The notes under the pieces: generated by a model
What the model saw: only the letters and a program-made list of their open reading frames with translations
Told to the model about the DNA's origin: nothing
Database searches by the model: none
DNA from: Haematococcus lacustris
Taxonomy: Eukaryota > Chlorophyta > Chlorophyceae > Chlamydomonadales > Haematococcaceae
Assembly: GCA_030144725.1 (NCBI GenBank)
Contig: JASKMD010000012.1
Location: 910,366 to 974,365 of the forward strand
Length of the DNA stretch: 64,000 bases
Reading direction: 5' to 3'
Position numbers and translations under genes: made by a program
Shown: positions 11,101-22,900 of the stretch, in pieces
Layout of the letters: each line of letters starts with the position of its first letter
Numbering within the stretch: the first letter of the stretch is position 1

Positions 11101-13065
11101 AAGGAGCTGCGCATCTCAAACACCCAGAATGGCAACTTCTGCCAGGTGCTGCTGGGTGACCCAGAGGCCCAGGCTGCTGCCTGCTGCCTGCTGCCTGCTG
11201 CCTGCTGCTGATCGAGAGCCTAGATGATGCCTGTGGCAAGTTGTTACCAAGTTTTCTATAGTAAGATGTACCAGGACTGCCATTGGTGCAAGAGGGAAGC
11301 CTGGGTGATACCTGTCGCAAGATCATATTAGATCAAGATCAGGTTGCCTGTAGCTCAATGTGCCAGAAGCGCCTTGGATACCTGTTGCTAGACACCTGTT
11401 GCAAGATGTTTGTCCTTGGTGGTGGTGGCCAGCCAGAGTGTGCCTCAAGGCTGGTACAGTGCATGGCTGTACATACTGGCAGGCTGGCAGCAATGCTGGC
11501 TTGATGCCTGGTGTCAGTGTGACGTATGATGCCTGGTGTCATTGTGACATGTGACGTCTGGTGTCAGTGTGACGTATGATGCCTGTTGTCAGTGTGACGT
11601 GTGATGCCTGGTGTCAGTGTGACATGTGAGATCTCGCAGCATGGGTGCCGCTGCCGCTGCTGGCGGCTGGGTGTGGTTGCTGATGGCCCTGGTGCTGAGT
11701 GCTGCCGCTGCTGTGGCTGCCTGCTGGTCATGCAGCCCCGCTGCGCCGAGCCCTGGACTGAGGTTGTGTATGAGGACGGCAAGGTGGGCAAGGTGCAGCT
11801 GATGGCGGTGCCGCTGCTCAAGTTGACCAACGTGAAGAACCCTAGCATCACACAATTAGTGAGTGACCCACACTATGCCCACACCATCTACCACACACCA
11901 AACAACAGCAGCTGCTGCAAGCTCTCCCGCCCTAAACAGGTGCATGCATGCATGCGTGTTTGCATGTGTCCATGCATGGCTGGTATGGCCACGTACCTGC
12001 CTGCCCCAGGTAGTGCCTTTTGCAGCTGTAGCTACCTGCCTTGACCCTCCTGCTGGTGCTCTGGGTGGTGTCGCCCTGTGGTGCAGGGCACACCTGCTGA
12101 GCTGCTGCCCCGCATCGGGCCGTACATCACAGGTGAGACCTGGCTGGCTTCTTCTTGTGCCCTGATGTGTAGTCCCTTCTGTGATGCACACCGGAGTGCT
12201 GCGCAGTAGGGTACCAAATGCATGGCCATACCTCGTCACTACAACCTTACCCATGTTTGTCCTGACTGCGGCCGATGCGCCTTCGCCGCTATATCTCACA
12301 ACCATGCACACACCTCCATGCATAGGGTTTGGGTGCATGGTGTTGGGGAGCATGGTGGATTAGCAGTGGCATGTTGTGCAGGCTCGTACTATGATGAGGA
12401 CAGCCTGCAGGCCATGTCCACCCTGCAACCGGGCGATGGCCTGACCTACTATGAGTACGAGCTTAACTCCCTGGACGCAGCCAGCGCCCCGCGCTCCCTC
12501 ACGGTAGCCACAGCCAAGGTGGGGCGGGCCACTGCGTGCTCAGGGTGCTCATGATGGCCACGCCCACCTCACTTGCATGGATTTGGGGCACCTTGACGCA
12601 CACAACGCGTGTATGCCAAAGCAGAGAAACAGTTGCACAGGACTCTACTGGTGTCCGAGGCATGTGCATTGAAGTGAGGGGAGGGGGAGGGCAGCTTCCA
12701 CTAGCTTCCACCACCTTGGGTGTGACCGCCTCACATCACACAAATGGACCAGCACTGCATTGCAATCATCAAGCTTGTGCATGGCCAATGCCGCTGTGCA
12801 TGTACAATATTGCAGTCACGGCCCTGTAGTGCTGCAATATGCGCTCATGTCTATTCACTGCTTGAGGGCTGACCCTGACCCTGACCCTGACCCTGGCCCT
12901 TGTCCTGAACCTGGTTCTGGCCCTTGTCAAGTTGTGTCCCTGCATGCGGTGCGTTTACCCACACAGGGCGAGGTGCTGTACCTGCTGGTGTGCACTGCCA
13001 GTGAAAAGCAGTGGAAGGGGGCGGAAGCCACACTGCGCACCGTAGCGGAGTCCTTCAGGGCGTAA
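8119..13065 (+). CDS. PsbP-domain protein, PPD4-like, thylakoid lumen
   Basis: Seven phase-consistent exons: 8119-8557, 9178-9224, 11038-11145, 11736-11858, 12087-12132, 12382-12518 and 12967-13065, giving 332 aa from the first ATG or about 293 aa from the in-frame ATG at 8236, nearer the family size. The first exon carries a bipartite chloroplast transit peptide: a basic/hydroxylated stretch, then a twin-arginine (DRRSTLIGIAS) and an ALA-A cleavage site, pointing to Tat import into the lumen. The mature part starts VGDFVRFTPAKD and continues through PsbP blocks (PDSPYTFILPPGFKELR, CAEPWTEVVYED, PLLKLTNVKNPSI, YYDEDSL, LTYYEYEL, TASEKQWKGAEATL). The order and wording match Arabidopsis PPD4 (from memory). 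Lumenal PsbP-domain proteins of this group assist photosystem assembly or repair; the precise role is not known. Intron 2 holds an antisense Fanzor-like fragment and intron 3 a 25-bp tandem repeat. Confidence 0.85.
9729..10065 (-). mobile_element. Fanzor/TnpB-like fragment, copy a (3' end only)
   Basis: On the - strand a 3' coding remnant runs to a stop at 9881-9883 (GRAAAPALGKEYPGLSLKKL then QDRTPKAQ). It matches the C-terminal tail of the copies near 25 and 37 kb. About 152 nt after the stop lies the shared right-end sequence (ACAACACAGCCCCTA on the - strand, ending at 9729), preceded by a small hairpin with GTCCGG/CCGGAC arms at about 9755-9780. A second hairpin of the same style (GGCCCG/CGGGCC) lies at 10127-10148. 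The RuvC-III block is degraded (a SAINLPRSGEAPW-like string). The fragment lies in intron 2 of the PPD4-like gene, antisense to it. Confidence 0.65.
11502..11626. repeat. 25-bp tandem repeat, 5 units
   Basis: Five units of TGATGCCTGGTGTCAGTGTG plus ACGTA (variants with ACATG or GACGTC) lie in intron 3 of the PPD4-like gene. Confidence 0.9.
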
Positions 13066-13310
13066 GGCCCGCTGCCTCATCAGGGCTGCCTCACCTGCCC
13101 GAGCCGCGAGCCAGGACAGTGAGGCATGGCGTGCCCGCATGCAAATCATGCAATCGAGTCTACGAGTATGCGTGTTGCAGCAACGCCGACAAGCGGAGGA
13201 ATTGGAATAACGATAACGCCAATGATCGTGATATGGATTGTGAGACAAATGCTGTATGGCTTTGTGCATACAGTTTGTATTTTTTAAAGTGCGTCTGACC
13301 ACTCGAGCAG

Positions 13311-13315
13311 TGTAA
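13311..13315 (+). terminator. TGTAA poly(A) signal of the PPD4-like gene
   Basis: TGTAA is the usual volvocalean polyadenylation signal. It lies 246 nt after the stop codon and 12 nt before the target duplication of the hAT element, so that element sits at about the cleavage site of this transcript. Confidence 0.55.
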
Positions 13316-13326
13316 GCCTTATTCAC

Positions 13327-13334
13327 ATCACAGG
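13327..13334. repeat. hAT target-site duplication, left
   Basis: ATCACAGG, repeated exactly at 14845-14852. Eight base pairs is the diagnostic length for hAT elements. Confidence 0.9.
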
Positions 13335-14844
13335 TAGGGCGTTCCCGGCCAGATATTAATAATACCCAGGTATTAATACCCTGAGGAATTTGAACGAGGT
13401 ATTAATACCTCACCGGCCCACCGGCGGCACCCATCAGCGCTATGGCTACGCCTGTCAGTCCTACACCCGATACCCAAGACCCACATCCCCCAGCCGAAGC
13501 TCGTGGCTGGACACAACAGCAAGAAAAAGACAGTCTCTGTCCTCGACCTTTACAACCAGCTTAACCAGAGCAATGCCGTGCGCGATACGTACCGGATAAA
13601 ACTAGATGTAACCCAGAAGGTCGTCTTGCTCGTATGCCTCCTGTGCGGCGCGAATTTGTCGTGCTGTAACCTCAGCCACGCGCAATCTCAGCATGACAAG
13701 TACTGCAAGCAGCGCCCAGCCGCCGAGCAACCACCACCACTTCCCAACCCAACAGGTCAGTCTCGTGTTGTTGCCTGCTCTATCTTACACCGCTCTACTC
13801 TATGTAAACACACGGTTGTCTAAACACATGGCTGTCTTGCCTGCCTCATAAGCAAGCAGGTACATCCAGATGACCCTCCAGCCCTGCCCTGCCCTGCCCC
13901 TCCCCTGCCCAGCCCTGACCAGCCCCTCCTAGCCCTGACCTGCCCCGCCCAGCCCAGCCCTGGTCATGATGGTCATGATGGTACATAGTGGCGAGTGGGA
14001 GACGTTACGGACAGCTTCTACCAACGCTTCTGTATTTGAGGAGTTGAAGTCACGTAAGTTTGTATAGTGCAGCTTCTGCTAGGCTAGGCTTGCCTATGCC
14101 TCCTCCACCAGCACCCACCCCTACCTAGCCCTACACCGCCCCGCCTGGCTCCGCCCCGCCTAGCCCAGCCCAGCCCAGCCCAGCCCAGCCCAGCCCAGCC
14201 CAGCCCAGCCCAGCCCAGCCCAGCCCAGCCCAGCCCAGCCCAGCCCAGCCCAGCCCAGCCCAGCCCAGCCCAGCCCAGCCCAGCCCAGCCCAGCCCAGCC
14301 CAGCCCAGCCCAGCCCAGCTCTACCGCAGCTCTACCGCAGCCCAGCTCTACCGCAGCTGCAGAACGCAACTGGTCAATGTGGGGCCACACCTATCACAAT
14401 GCTCTACGCAACAACTTCAGCGTGGAGGCCGCAAAGCGTGAAGTGTACATGAAGGCCAACGTGCCGACAACCGACAGTGATGATGACACGCCAGCCGTCC
14501 AAGACACCTTGATTGACATCATGAATTAAGCATCAACTATAGGGGCTGGCTGTGTGGCATGGTGTTTTCAGCTCAATTGTGTGTTGCATGTTGCACCAGC
14601 CGCCGTTGCGGGCTCTGCCACTGTTGTAAACCGATATCCCTAACAGGCTGGTCCATTCGACTAGCGATCCTATGCCTATTCCTTCTTTCTATCACTCCGA
14701 AGGTGAAAATACCCAACCCCGACAGGATTCGATCTAGGGACCTCTCGCATGAGTGCCACTTCCAGGTATTAATACCTCTAGTACCGGTATTAATACCTCT
14801 ACTACCCAAAACATCAGGCAGATATTAATATCGGGCACGCCCTA
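13335..14844 (+). mobile_element. Internally deleted hAT transposon
   Basis: The 1510-bp element is bounded by ATCACAGG duplications. Its ends are inverted (TAGGGCGTTCCCG at the left, TAGGGCGTGCCCG read inward at the right). Three AT palindromes lie inside each end: GGTATTAATACC at 13369-13380, 13398-13409, 14765-14776 and 14786-14797, plus GATATTAAT-type copies at 13352 and 14821-14832. Coding remnants on the + strand are an N-terminal BED-like finger at about 13503-13755 (CLLCGANL then a HAQSQHDKYC spacing) with a plausible GTCAGT donor, and the C-terminal hAT dimerisation region at about 14355-14529 ([23 protein letters not shown]), ending in TAA. The catalytic core is missing and a CCCAG array occupies the middle, so it is non-autonomous. 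Confidence 0.88.
14163..14318. repeat. (CCCAG)n satellite, about 31 units
   Basis: An uninterrupted pentanucleotide array inside the hAT element, between its two coding remnants; it seems to have expanded where the transposase core was lost. Confidence 0.97.
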
Positions 14845-14852
14845 ATCACAGG
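14845..14852. repeat. hAT target-site duplication, right
   Basis: Exact copy of ATCACAGG at 13327-13334. Confidence 0.9.
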
Positions 14853-14879
14853 TTGAGAAGTCACGTGGCGGCGTCCCCC

Positions 14880-15700
14880 TTCCACCGCTGAAGCTTCGTT
14901 AAACAAATCAACAGCACATATTCCCCTTCCGGTCTTGCAGCTTCTTCAGGCTCAGGCTCAGGCTCAGGCTCAGGCGTTGGGCTGGTTTTCAGGGAGACCC
15001 TAGACTGCCTGAGACGGTGCATCGGGAGAGATGCTCGTATGCTGCATGGTTTAAGCATGGGGACGGCATCGGCATCAATCACATGGCACCACACCTGCTG
15101 AACAGACAGCTCTCAACAGAAGTTCGCACGAGCCTGACTAGGTTTAGGTTAGGCAACAGCGGCTTGGGGGTGGAGAAGGCTCGGTTCGAGGGGGTCGCAC
15201 ATGCACTTATGCATTTATTGATCGCACATGCACTAGATGCACAGAGGGAGTAGTGGATGACGCCATGCATTTCATCTTTGGGTGCACTGCCACGAGTTCC
15301 ATCAGGCAACAGGCGGAGTTTGCCATGACTTTCCAGCACGATACTGAGAACTTGCATGACTTCATGTTGAGCCCATGTGCACCGAAAGTCCCGAACCCCT
15401 ATAGGGGTAGGGCGGCCAAGCAGCCTAACGGCTGACAGCTTAAGCGGTGTAAGCCACCTATCTATCTTCAGGCTCAGGCCAGGGTACTCCTTGCCTAGGG
15501 CCGATGCCCTTGCTCGGCCTGGCCACCAACACAGCTCCCCGGGGCGCCATGGGGCCTCTCCTGCCCGTTGGAGGTTGAGGGATGCGTTGCAGTCCCTGTC
15601 CACCCTTTCACCTCGTTCCCCAGGGGTGGCATGGGGCACCACATGAGGCCCCGCACTGGCGCCTGAAACCGCTGGCTCCAGCCGAACTTATAAAGCGTAA
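14880..15700 (-). mobile_element. Fanzor/TnpB-like fragment, copy b (broken)
   Basis: On the - strand, 15690 to 15468 encodes GWSQRFQAPVRGLMWCP and, after a one-base frame change, [19 protein letters not shown], then LGKEYPGLSLK, where homology stops. The D-R-D-x-N-A-x-x-N block is the RuvC-III-like motif of the family. Separate scraps at 14880-14990 (ATGTGCTGTTGAT and a 'gcttcttcaggctcagg' piece, with a CAGGCT hexamer repeated four times) match the right flank and tail of copy a. The copy is therefore rearranged. No host gene was recognised around it. Confidence 0.6.
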
Positions 15701-15997
15701 CGTAGGGCAGCAGGACCGACTCAGACGCATCTTTCACTAGGTTTTTCATGCGGCATATATGCAGCAAAAACCACAAGTACCTGCAGCACTCGCTATATGT
15801 GCTCAACCGGATCTGCTGCTGGTCATGATATGCATCCCTGAACATGCACAATGGCAAGCTCAGGCGGTCAACTCCCACACCAAGGGAATGACCTCACCCC
15901 AGGCCCAGTGTTTGTCTGCAAGTCGACATGCACTGGTGTGCCATGGTGTGACGCGGCAGTAGTGTGATGGTAGAGGCGTGGCTCATGCGTCAGGCAA

Positions 15998-16050
15998 ACA
16001 AAACTCATTCAACAGGGAACAACATGTTTGACTGCGGGTAATCTCACTCA
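15998..16050 (-). repeat. Dispersed 3'-flank repeat (also near 3170 and 61140)
   Basis: The - strand reads CAGTCAAACATGTTGTTCC followed by a TGTTGAATGAG and TTTTGTTTG run. The same string follows Fanzor-like copy h at 61142-61190 (+), and a diverged copy lies at 3168-3210 (-). Here it lies about 155-205 nt downstream of the stop of copy c, so in two cases it is 3' of a Fanzor-like ORF. Confidence 0.6.
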
Positions 16051-16203
16051 GCTCCTCCAATCAAGTTGAAGCGTCCTCGGTCGCGCCCTTGATGACTGCA
16101 AATCCCATTCCAATGGCACTTTCCCAACAGGCCACTGGGCATCTCATCAAAACTAAGAGCTTAATGCTTTGTAAGGCTAACAGCCTGCTCAAACTACTAG
16201 GCC

Positions 16204-16712
16204 CTATGCACTGATGTGGGCCCGACCATCAATGCCCCGCCGGTACTCTGCAGCCCGGTGTAACCTCTGCCTGACCTTGACCCGCTTGTAGCGCTGCTGG
16301 TACTCCTTGCCAACGGGGGGGAGAGCCTCCCTGTCCTTCCAGCTGCACACCTCCAGGGGGCGCTGCATGCTCTCCCCAATGCGCTGGAAGTTAAGGCAGG
16401 GGTTGATGTCCCGGTCCAGCCACCTGCCCCATGGGGGGCCTGAGGTGGTGGGACTGGGTCAGGTGCAGCAAGGGGGGGCTGGTCCTGGGCAGGGGGAGGG
16501 GGGTCCTGGGCAGGGGCAGGGGGGTCCTGGGCAGGTGGCTCCTGGGCAAGGAGGGCCTGGGCAGGGGGGTGCTCAGCTGGGGGAGGGGGAAAGGGGATGG
16601 GCGGCACCTGATGGCAGCACTGCAGGCCCCGCACATACTTAGCATGCCGCAGGCTCCAGGCTGGGCGCACCAGCCGCATCCATGGAGCACCCTTGACAGC
16701 TATACACCCCAT
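16204..16712 (-). mobile_element. Fanzor/TnpB-like fragment, copy c (second subfamily)
   Basis: The - strand encodes a LVRPAWSLRHAKYVRGLQCC-like block, then a Pro/Gln/Ala-rich linker (PAQDPPAP type), then in another frame GRWLDRDINPCLNFQRIGES, RPLEVCSWKDREALPP and VGKEYQQRYKRVKVRQRL, ending in TAG at 16204-16206. The D-R-D-x-N-x-x-x-N block is the RuvC-III-like motif. The wording differs clearly from copies a, e, f and h, so this is a second subfamily. The linker changes frame, so the ORF is broken. It lies about 290 bp downstream of the 3' end of the membrane-protein gene and in the same orientation. Confidence 0.6.
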
Positions 16713-16997
16713 GCCTGGTGGCCCATTTCATCCCTGACCACTGAGCTCCCTGTCAAGCTCGACTGGTATTCCGCCCGCAATGCAACTGTAGTTGAGCACT
16801 CCGAACAAGAGTCCTCCGAACAAGAGTCACACGCAAACACAGATTGTGAGTTCCCAGATGCTGCTGACAGTTGCCGCCACCAGAGCCTAACACCCTGGCT
16901 CTGTCATCTCGTGACATCCAGCTAGCTTCTCCTTCAGGTCATGAGTCGTGTCCTCCCAATATCAGCATGGGGACCACCCGCAAGATCGCACACACAC

Positions 16998-19900
16998 TTA
17001 TGCGTCAGAGCGGAAATGGCGGCCCAGGGTGGGGGAGCGTTGCACTGGCATGCCCTGCTGCAAGGTCTGTGCTGACGATGATGAGGGGTAGGGGCTCTGC
17101 TGCTGTAGTCCAGGGGCCTGCATGGCGCTCTGCAGGGGCTGCATGGCACTGCGCGCGGGCTGCATGGCGCTTTGCATGGGCTGCATGACATTATGCATAG
17201 GCTGCATAACATTCTGCATGGGTTGCATGGCGCTCTGCATGGGCTGCATAGCGCTTTGCATAGGCTGCATGGCACTCTGCATAGGCTGCATAACACTCTG
17301 CATGGGTTGCATGGCGCTCTGCATGGGCTGCGCTGTTACTGGCAGGCGAAGTGCTGTGGTGTTGAGGTGTGGTGAGGGGTCTAATCGCACGCTCCCAGGC
17401 CCTGGGTTCCCGGAAAGCTGTGCTGTCTCATGCTCTAGCCCATACTGCTGCGCTGTCTCATGTTCCAACCCATATTGCTGCGCTGTCTCATGCTCCAGCC
17501 CATATTGCTGCGCTGTCTCGTGCTCCAGCCCATATTGTTGCGCTGGCTTCTGGTATGGCATTGGCTGAGGCACTGCTTGGTGCGCCACAGGGTGCTGTAC
17601 ATTGGGCAGCTGATCATGCTGCATGGGCAGCTGCACACCATGCTGTTGCATAGCTTGGTGCAGCATGCCCGGGTGCTGCAGCATGCCCTGATGCAGGCCT
17701 GGAGCAGCTGGTGGCCACCTGCCAGAATCAGGTGCCCGCTCTGCCCACTCCGTTGCTCCCATACCGCCCCCCATAGCCGCTATGTCTGGTCCTGAGAAAA
17801 CTGTTTGCTTGGGCGGGGCCAAGAAGAGGGATGGTGTGGGCGGTCCTGCCCAGGACTCAGGCTGGGGGCTGGGTAGTGGCGCCACGCGGCTCCCTCCACC
17901 CAATAGCTGGCTCATGGCTGGTCCCGTTGGGTGGTACAGTTGCACTGGCTTCAGTGGGGAGGTAGGCTGCAGGAGGGACTGGCCCTGCCCCAGCATGCGC
18001 ACCTGCTGTGCTGGCTGCTGCAGCGGCTGCAGGCCAGGGGCTGCAGGGGGTGAGGGTGGCCGCTGCAGGCTGGGAGGGTATATGATGGTCCATGGGCTGG
18101 AGGCCTTGGCAGGTTGGGCGACGAGGGAGGGGTCCAGGATGCTGGGGCCCACGCGCCGCCCGCCTGGCACTAGCACAACCACTTTCCCGGCATCGAGCTC
18201 GTACAGCTGCGTGTGATAAGAAAACGGTGATGAAGTTGCGGACAGCGTCGCAATGCACCGAAAGCTGTCCCGCGACACCTCCTTGACTTATGACGAAGTT
18301 GCGGCTGTTCCTCGCCATGTGTCCCTGCTGCGCCCGCTGTGCCCGCCTGCGACACCGCCGCCGGGCGAGAGGCACCGGCTAAACGGTGGCTACCCTGCGC
18401 TGCCAGGCGTCGCACCTGCTGAGCCGTCAGGTGGCGCAGGACCGTGGGCGGCCAGAAGCGCGCGAACATGAGGGCGGCCGCGGTGAGCAGCATGGGCAGG
18501 ATGATGCGAAAGGTGAGGTTCAAGCCGTCCTTAGGGTCTTGCTCGACTGCTTGAGTCACTGGGATCTGTGAGCAAGAGTGTAGAGGCAGGGTAGGGTGGG
18601 CACAGTAGGCAGGGTGGGCGGGGAGGGCAGGGCAGGGTGGGCAGGGAGGGCAAATTCTTTGCTTAGGGTCCTGCCTGCTGCAGCTAGTGTTGCTTGTCAT
18701 ACAGCCACCAAACTACTATCCCCTGTCGTCACTAGCCTTGGAATTGTACAATCTGACATCACAATCAAAGTTCTATTAAACTCATTTCGTTTTCGTTGTA
18801 ATAATCAAACATTCCTCGTAGCGGTAAATAAGGAAAGCATAGTTGCGCGATAACAATACAGTTTGATAATATAGTTGTGTACACGATACAGCCCCTCAAC
18901 CATTATGACTTTTATGACGGTGCGAGATACGAGTCTCCCACCTCGATCCAACACAAAATATTTCGGGTCAAACTACGACATCCTTGATTTTAACCTTCTT
19001 GATCTTCTTGAGTGGCCAGACAAGCAGCCCGACTTGCTTGTGCTGGTCAACGAGCACTGGTGGGATAGCTGGACCAGCTCAGCTGTGCACAAACCCTACA
19101 AGAGCAAGCCTATCCAGCTCAGTGAGTGGATGAATGCATGACCTAGTGGCTGCACCGGGTTTCGATGCAGCCTAGGAAGGGCAGGGAGTTAGATAGGCAA
19201 CCCGGCTCATTGGTGCTGGTGGACTGCACAGCAGGGTGGTTGATTGGGAGGTGGTGGTCGGTGGAAGGTGGTGGACCCAGGACACCAAGCCATGCTGCAG
19301 TACCCAGCGCGTCAGGGAGAGTGAGCAGCAGCCCCTAGGGAGCTACCACTGTGCCTCTGTGCAAGGCGCTACCTGCCCCTCACAAAGATTGCCAGGAGGG
19401 CTGTAAGCTGGTGAGCGAGTGGCTGCGCAAGGCCAGGCACCGGCAAAACTTTCCCGCCAGCCACGCGCACCAAGCGCGCCAAAGCTGAGCAGGAGGCCCC
19501 AGCCTACCCAGCCCACCCAGGCAAGGGCAAGGCAGCCACAGCCTGCACCCAGCCCACCCAGGCGAGGGCAAGGCAGCCACAGCCTGCACCCAGCCCACCC
19601 AGGTGGGGGGTAGGGGGGAGGGGTGGAAGGGTGCGGGGGAGAGGGGGAGGGGGAAGGGAGGGGGAAGTCAGCCGGATATCCTCATATCCTGGCCCCATGA
19701 CTTTCCTGCCAGCCGGACATCAAGTGCACTGAGGCTGAGCAGCCTGGCTAGCCCTCCACGTCAGCACTGGACCCAGGCAAGGGCACAGGGCAGGGCAGCA
19801 AGGGCACAGGCGAGAGTCAGGGCGAGGCCGCCCAACCCAAGCCCCTCCCACAGCCAGGTAGGTGGCTGGACCCCGATTGCAGTGCGGAACCAAACATGCA

Positions 19901-22900
19901 GGGCGTTGGGAGAACAAGTGGCCTGCTGAGCTGGTCAAGGTCATCAAGGCTGTCCAGGGCAAGGGCAAGGGCAAATCCAAGCTGACAAATCCAAGCCTCA
20001 GCCAACGCAGCCTCGGGGACGCTAGTGTGGCGTTAGTGGTTTCTGAGGATGCCGTTATCCATAGCCAAGTCAAGTCAAGAGCTTTGAGAGCCAAGCCGGG
20101 CAGCCGTAGCGCAGTACAATATTGCAATAATATACAACGATACAATATTGCAATACAATCAGATGTCAGCCCCCCGCCCAGGATTTGATGGGGGGAAGGG
20201 ACGCACGTGAGGGCGAGGTGAGCGGCGCTCAGCGCTTCCCCAGGACTGCTGCTTGCGGCCCCTGCAACTCACCAGGTAGAGTAGGCAGGTGAGCGTGAAG
20301 GACAGCACCATGACCCCGGTCACCACATGCCCCGCCATGATCACGTTCTCATGGCCGTGGAAGACCCGAGGCACCAGCTCCTGCAGGTCAGGCAGGGACA
20401 GCGCGGACACCAGCACAGGGGCAGGGCTGGGGAGGCAGGGGCTGGAGGCTGGGGTTGAGGCTGGAGGCTGGGGCTGGGCAGGGGGGAGGTTGCTGCAGTG
20501 GCGGGGTCTGGCAGGGGTGCATGGGCTGGGCTGGTGGAGGGGTCTGGCTGGTGCAGGCTGGTGCACCGTCCCAAAGAGGTGAGGCACGCGGCACTGGACC
20601 CGCAAGGCAAGCAGGCTGGTGGGCTGGCTGGCTGCGGCTGTGCCCTGCGCCCCACCTGCACGCTCTGGATGCAGCCAGGGTGCGCCGTGACCAGTGAGGC
20701 CTGCAGGCACATGGTGAGGAGATCTGCAGTCAGGCTCTGCAGGCAGGCACATGGTGAGGGGCTCTGCTGCCAGGCTCTTGGTTCTGCTGCCAGGCTCTTG
20801 GTTCTGCTGCCAGGCGGGGTTGAGGCTGCAGCTGTGGGAGCCCTGCCTGCCTAACATGGCCCTGCAGGTAGCTTCTGATCCGGCTGCTGCTGGGCCCATC
20901 CTAGAGCATACGACATGGCAGGCTGGTGTGCATGGCCCGCTGTAGTGCTATGAGGTGTCAACCTACCCATCTCCCTCTGCCCAGCTGCCTGGCTGCCTGG
21001 CTGCCTGGCTAGCCTCAGCAAGGCCCTGCAGGTGGCTCCTGCTGCTGCTTCCAGCCTGGAGCATACGACATGGCAGGCACCTCCCTCCCCCTCCCTCCCG
21101 CCCAAAACCCTCCCCCTGCACGGGACCCTGCCCACCCCGCCCAGCCCCCACTGCTGCACCTGGCCCAGTGCGCCACCCCGGTTGTCAACCTTTTAGTTGC
21201 AAAGGCATGGCAGAGGTTGCGAGGCAGGGCTTACATCGGGCAGCAGAGGTAAGACGACTGACAGGCAGCTCATTCCACTGGCCATACACAACGCACCCTA
21301 CCTACCTGCCTTCCAGCCTGCCTGTCTCAAGTGAAGCACAGCCGGCATGGGCAGGTGAAGTAGTGGCGCCACCCGCACAAAGTGGCAGAGAGGTAGGGCC
21401 AAGCCAGGGGCTGCATAGCCTAGCTCACGCCCCTGCCCGCCTGTCCCTCCCTCCCTCAGCCTGCCTGCCTGCCTCGAGCCTGCTTGCCTGCTCACGCACC
21501 AGTAGCACGCCAGCCAGTGTAGCGTGCACGATGAAGATGTAGTTGCGCTGCACCACCTCCTCACCGCCGCTGACACCGTAGCTGACCCCCAGCAGGACGG
21601 GGTAGAGCACCATCATGCAGCATTCCAGTATGTATGGGTAGATCTGGAAGGGGTCGGATCAGCAGGCAAACCAGGCATGGTCCTGCTGATCCGACCTCCC
21701 CTTGTTGCTGCCACGGGCGCCATGGAATCAAGGCTGGTGCTTGGTAAAGTGCAAATCAGCCTCACCTCCACGTGCTGCAGAATGCTCCATGCATGTGGAA
21801 GTGTACTGGGCCGCTCCAACCCCTGGTGGCATGCTGACTATGGCTCTGCGGGGCCGTCACAGCGTGCTAATGGTCCCACTCGACTGTGTAACTTAATCAA
21901 TCATTTCATGAATGCAACTGCAAACAACTCCTCGACAAGCTGAAAGTTTTGATGAAAATTCACAAACAAACTATGAACAACTCTTTGCCAAAGTGCATGC
22001 ATAGACATCTGCATACAGCTCTCCCTGCACCTAAACCAAGGACCGTAGGGGGGACCAGTGCACCCAGAGGACTCCATCTGTGTTTAGGGCAGGCGCTGTC
22101 AAGGTCAAGGTCAGGAGGGCGTTGCAAGTGGAAGGGTGAGAGGTGGCTGTAGTGGACGTGCTGGGCAACCAAGCAACTGCAGGTATTTGAGGGAGGGTGA
22201 AGGTGCTGGGTTGGGAGGTGGTGGGGCCAGTCTGGTGCGGCTGTGGCGCTGACTGCTGAGTTCACTGCCGTGCGCTGAGCCACAGCTGCTGCGGGCCCTC
22301 ACACCAACCTGGGTGACCTGGGTGGGTGTCACAGGTTGTGGCACACAGGGCAGCTGGGGTGCCTACATCATGGAGGTGTGATGTGTAAGACATAATGTAT
22401 GATGTATGAGGTATGAGATATGAGGTATGAGATATCATTCAGGTCAGAAGGTTGTGCTGTGGTTGATTTGCATGCCACCCGTGTTGACCCACATGCGCGC
22501 ACTCCTTAGCCTGGTGAGTAGGTGCTGCACCCCAACCCGTCCATGCCTGAGGGCTGCATGTGCCCAGGAGGGCAAGTGAAGCAGCAGCTGCTGCTCCCAG
22601 CCTGGAGCCGGCGGCACGTCAATCTGTGGTATAGCCTGATGTGGTGCCACATAGCCCCTGCCCCTGCGCACACAGCTCCTGCCTGCCTGCCAAGCCCTGT
22701 GGTCTTGCAGCTGACCATGCAGCAAGGCTGATCTACGGAGGTCTACCAGCAGGGTGTTAAATGAGTGAATGGATGACTGCCTTACTCCACTCAAAGAGTG
22801 CCATCACCGTCAGCCAGCGGAGCTTCCAGGAGGGGCGTGAACAACCTGGCCCACGATCTGGCCTTAGTAGACTTAACATGTGGAGCTGTGTGTGAGGCTA

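Noticed and set aside
14160..14390. Gly/Trp/Leu repeat frame on the - strand
   Set aside because: Translation of the CCCAG array inside the hAT element.
15079..15642. 187-codon frame taken as an intact gene
   Set aside because: Only its first third belongs to the Fanzor-like family. The rest is unrelated sequence reached after homology stops, so it is a broken fragment.
17421..17545. Regularly spaced repeats that could suggest a CRISPR array
   Set aside because: The units are contiguous with no variable spacers and are in-frame protein repeats in an otherwise good exon.
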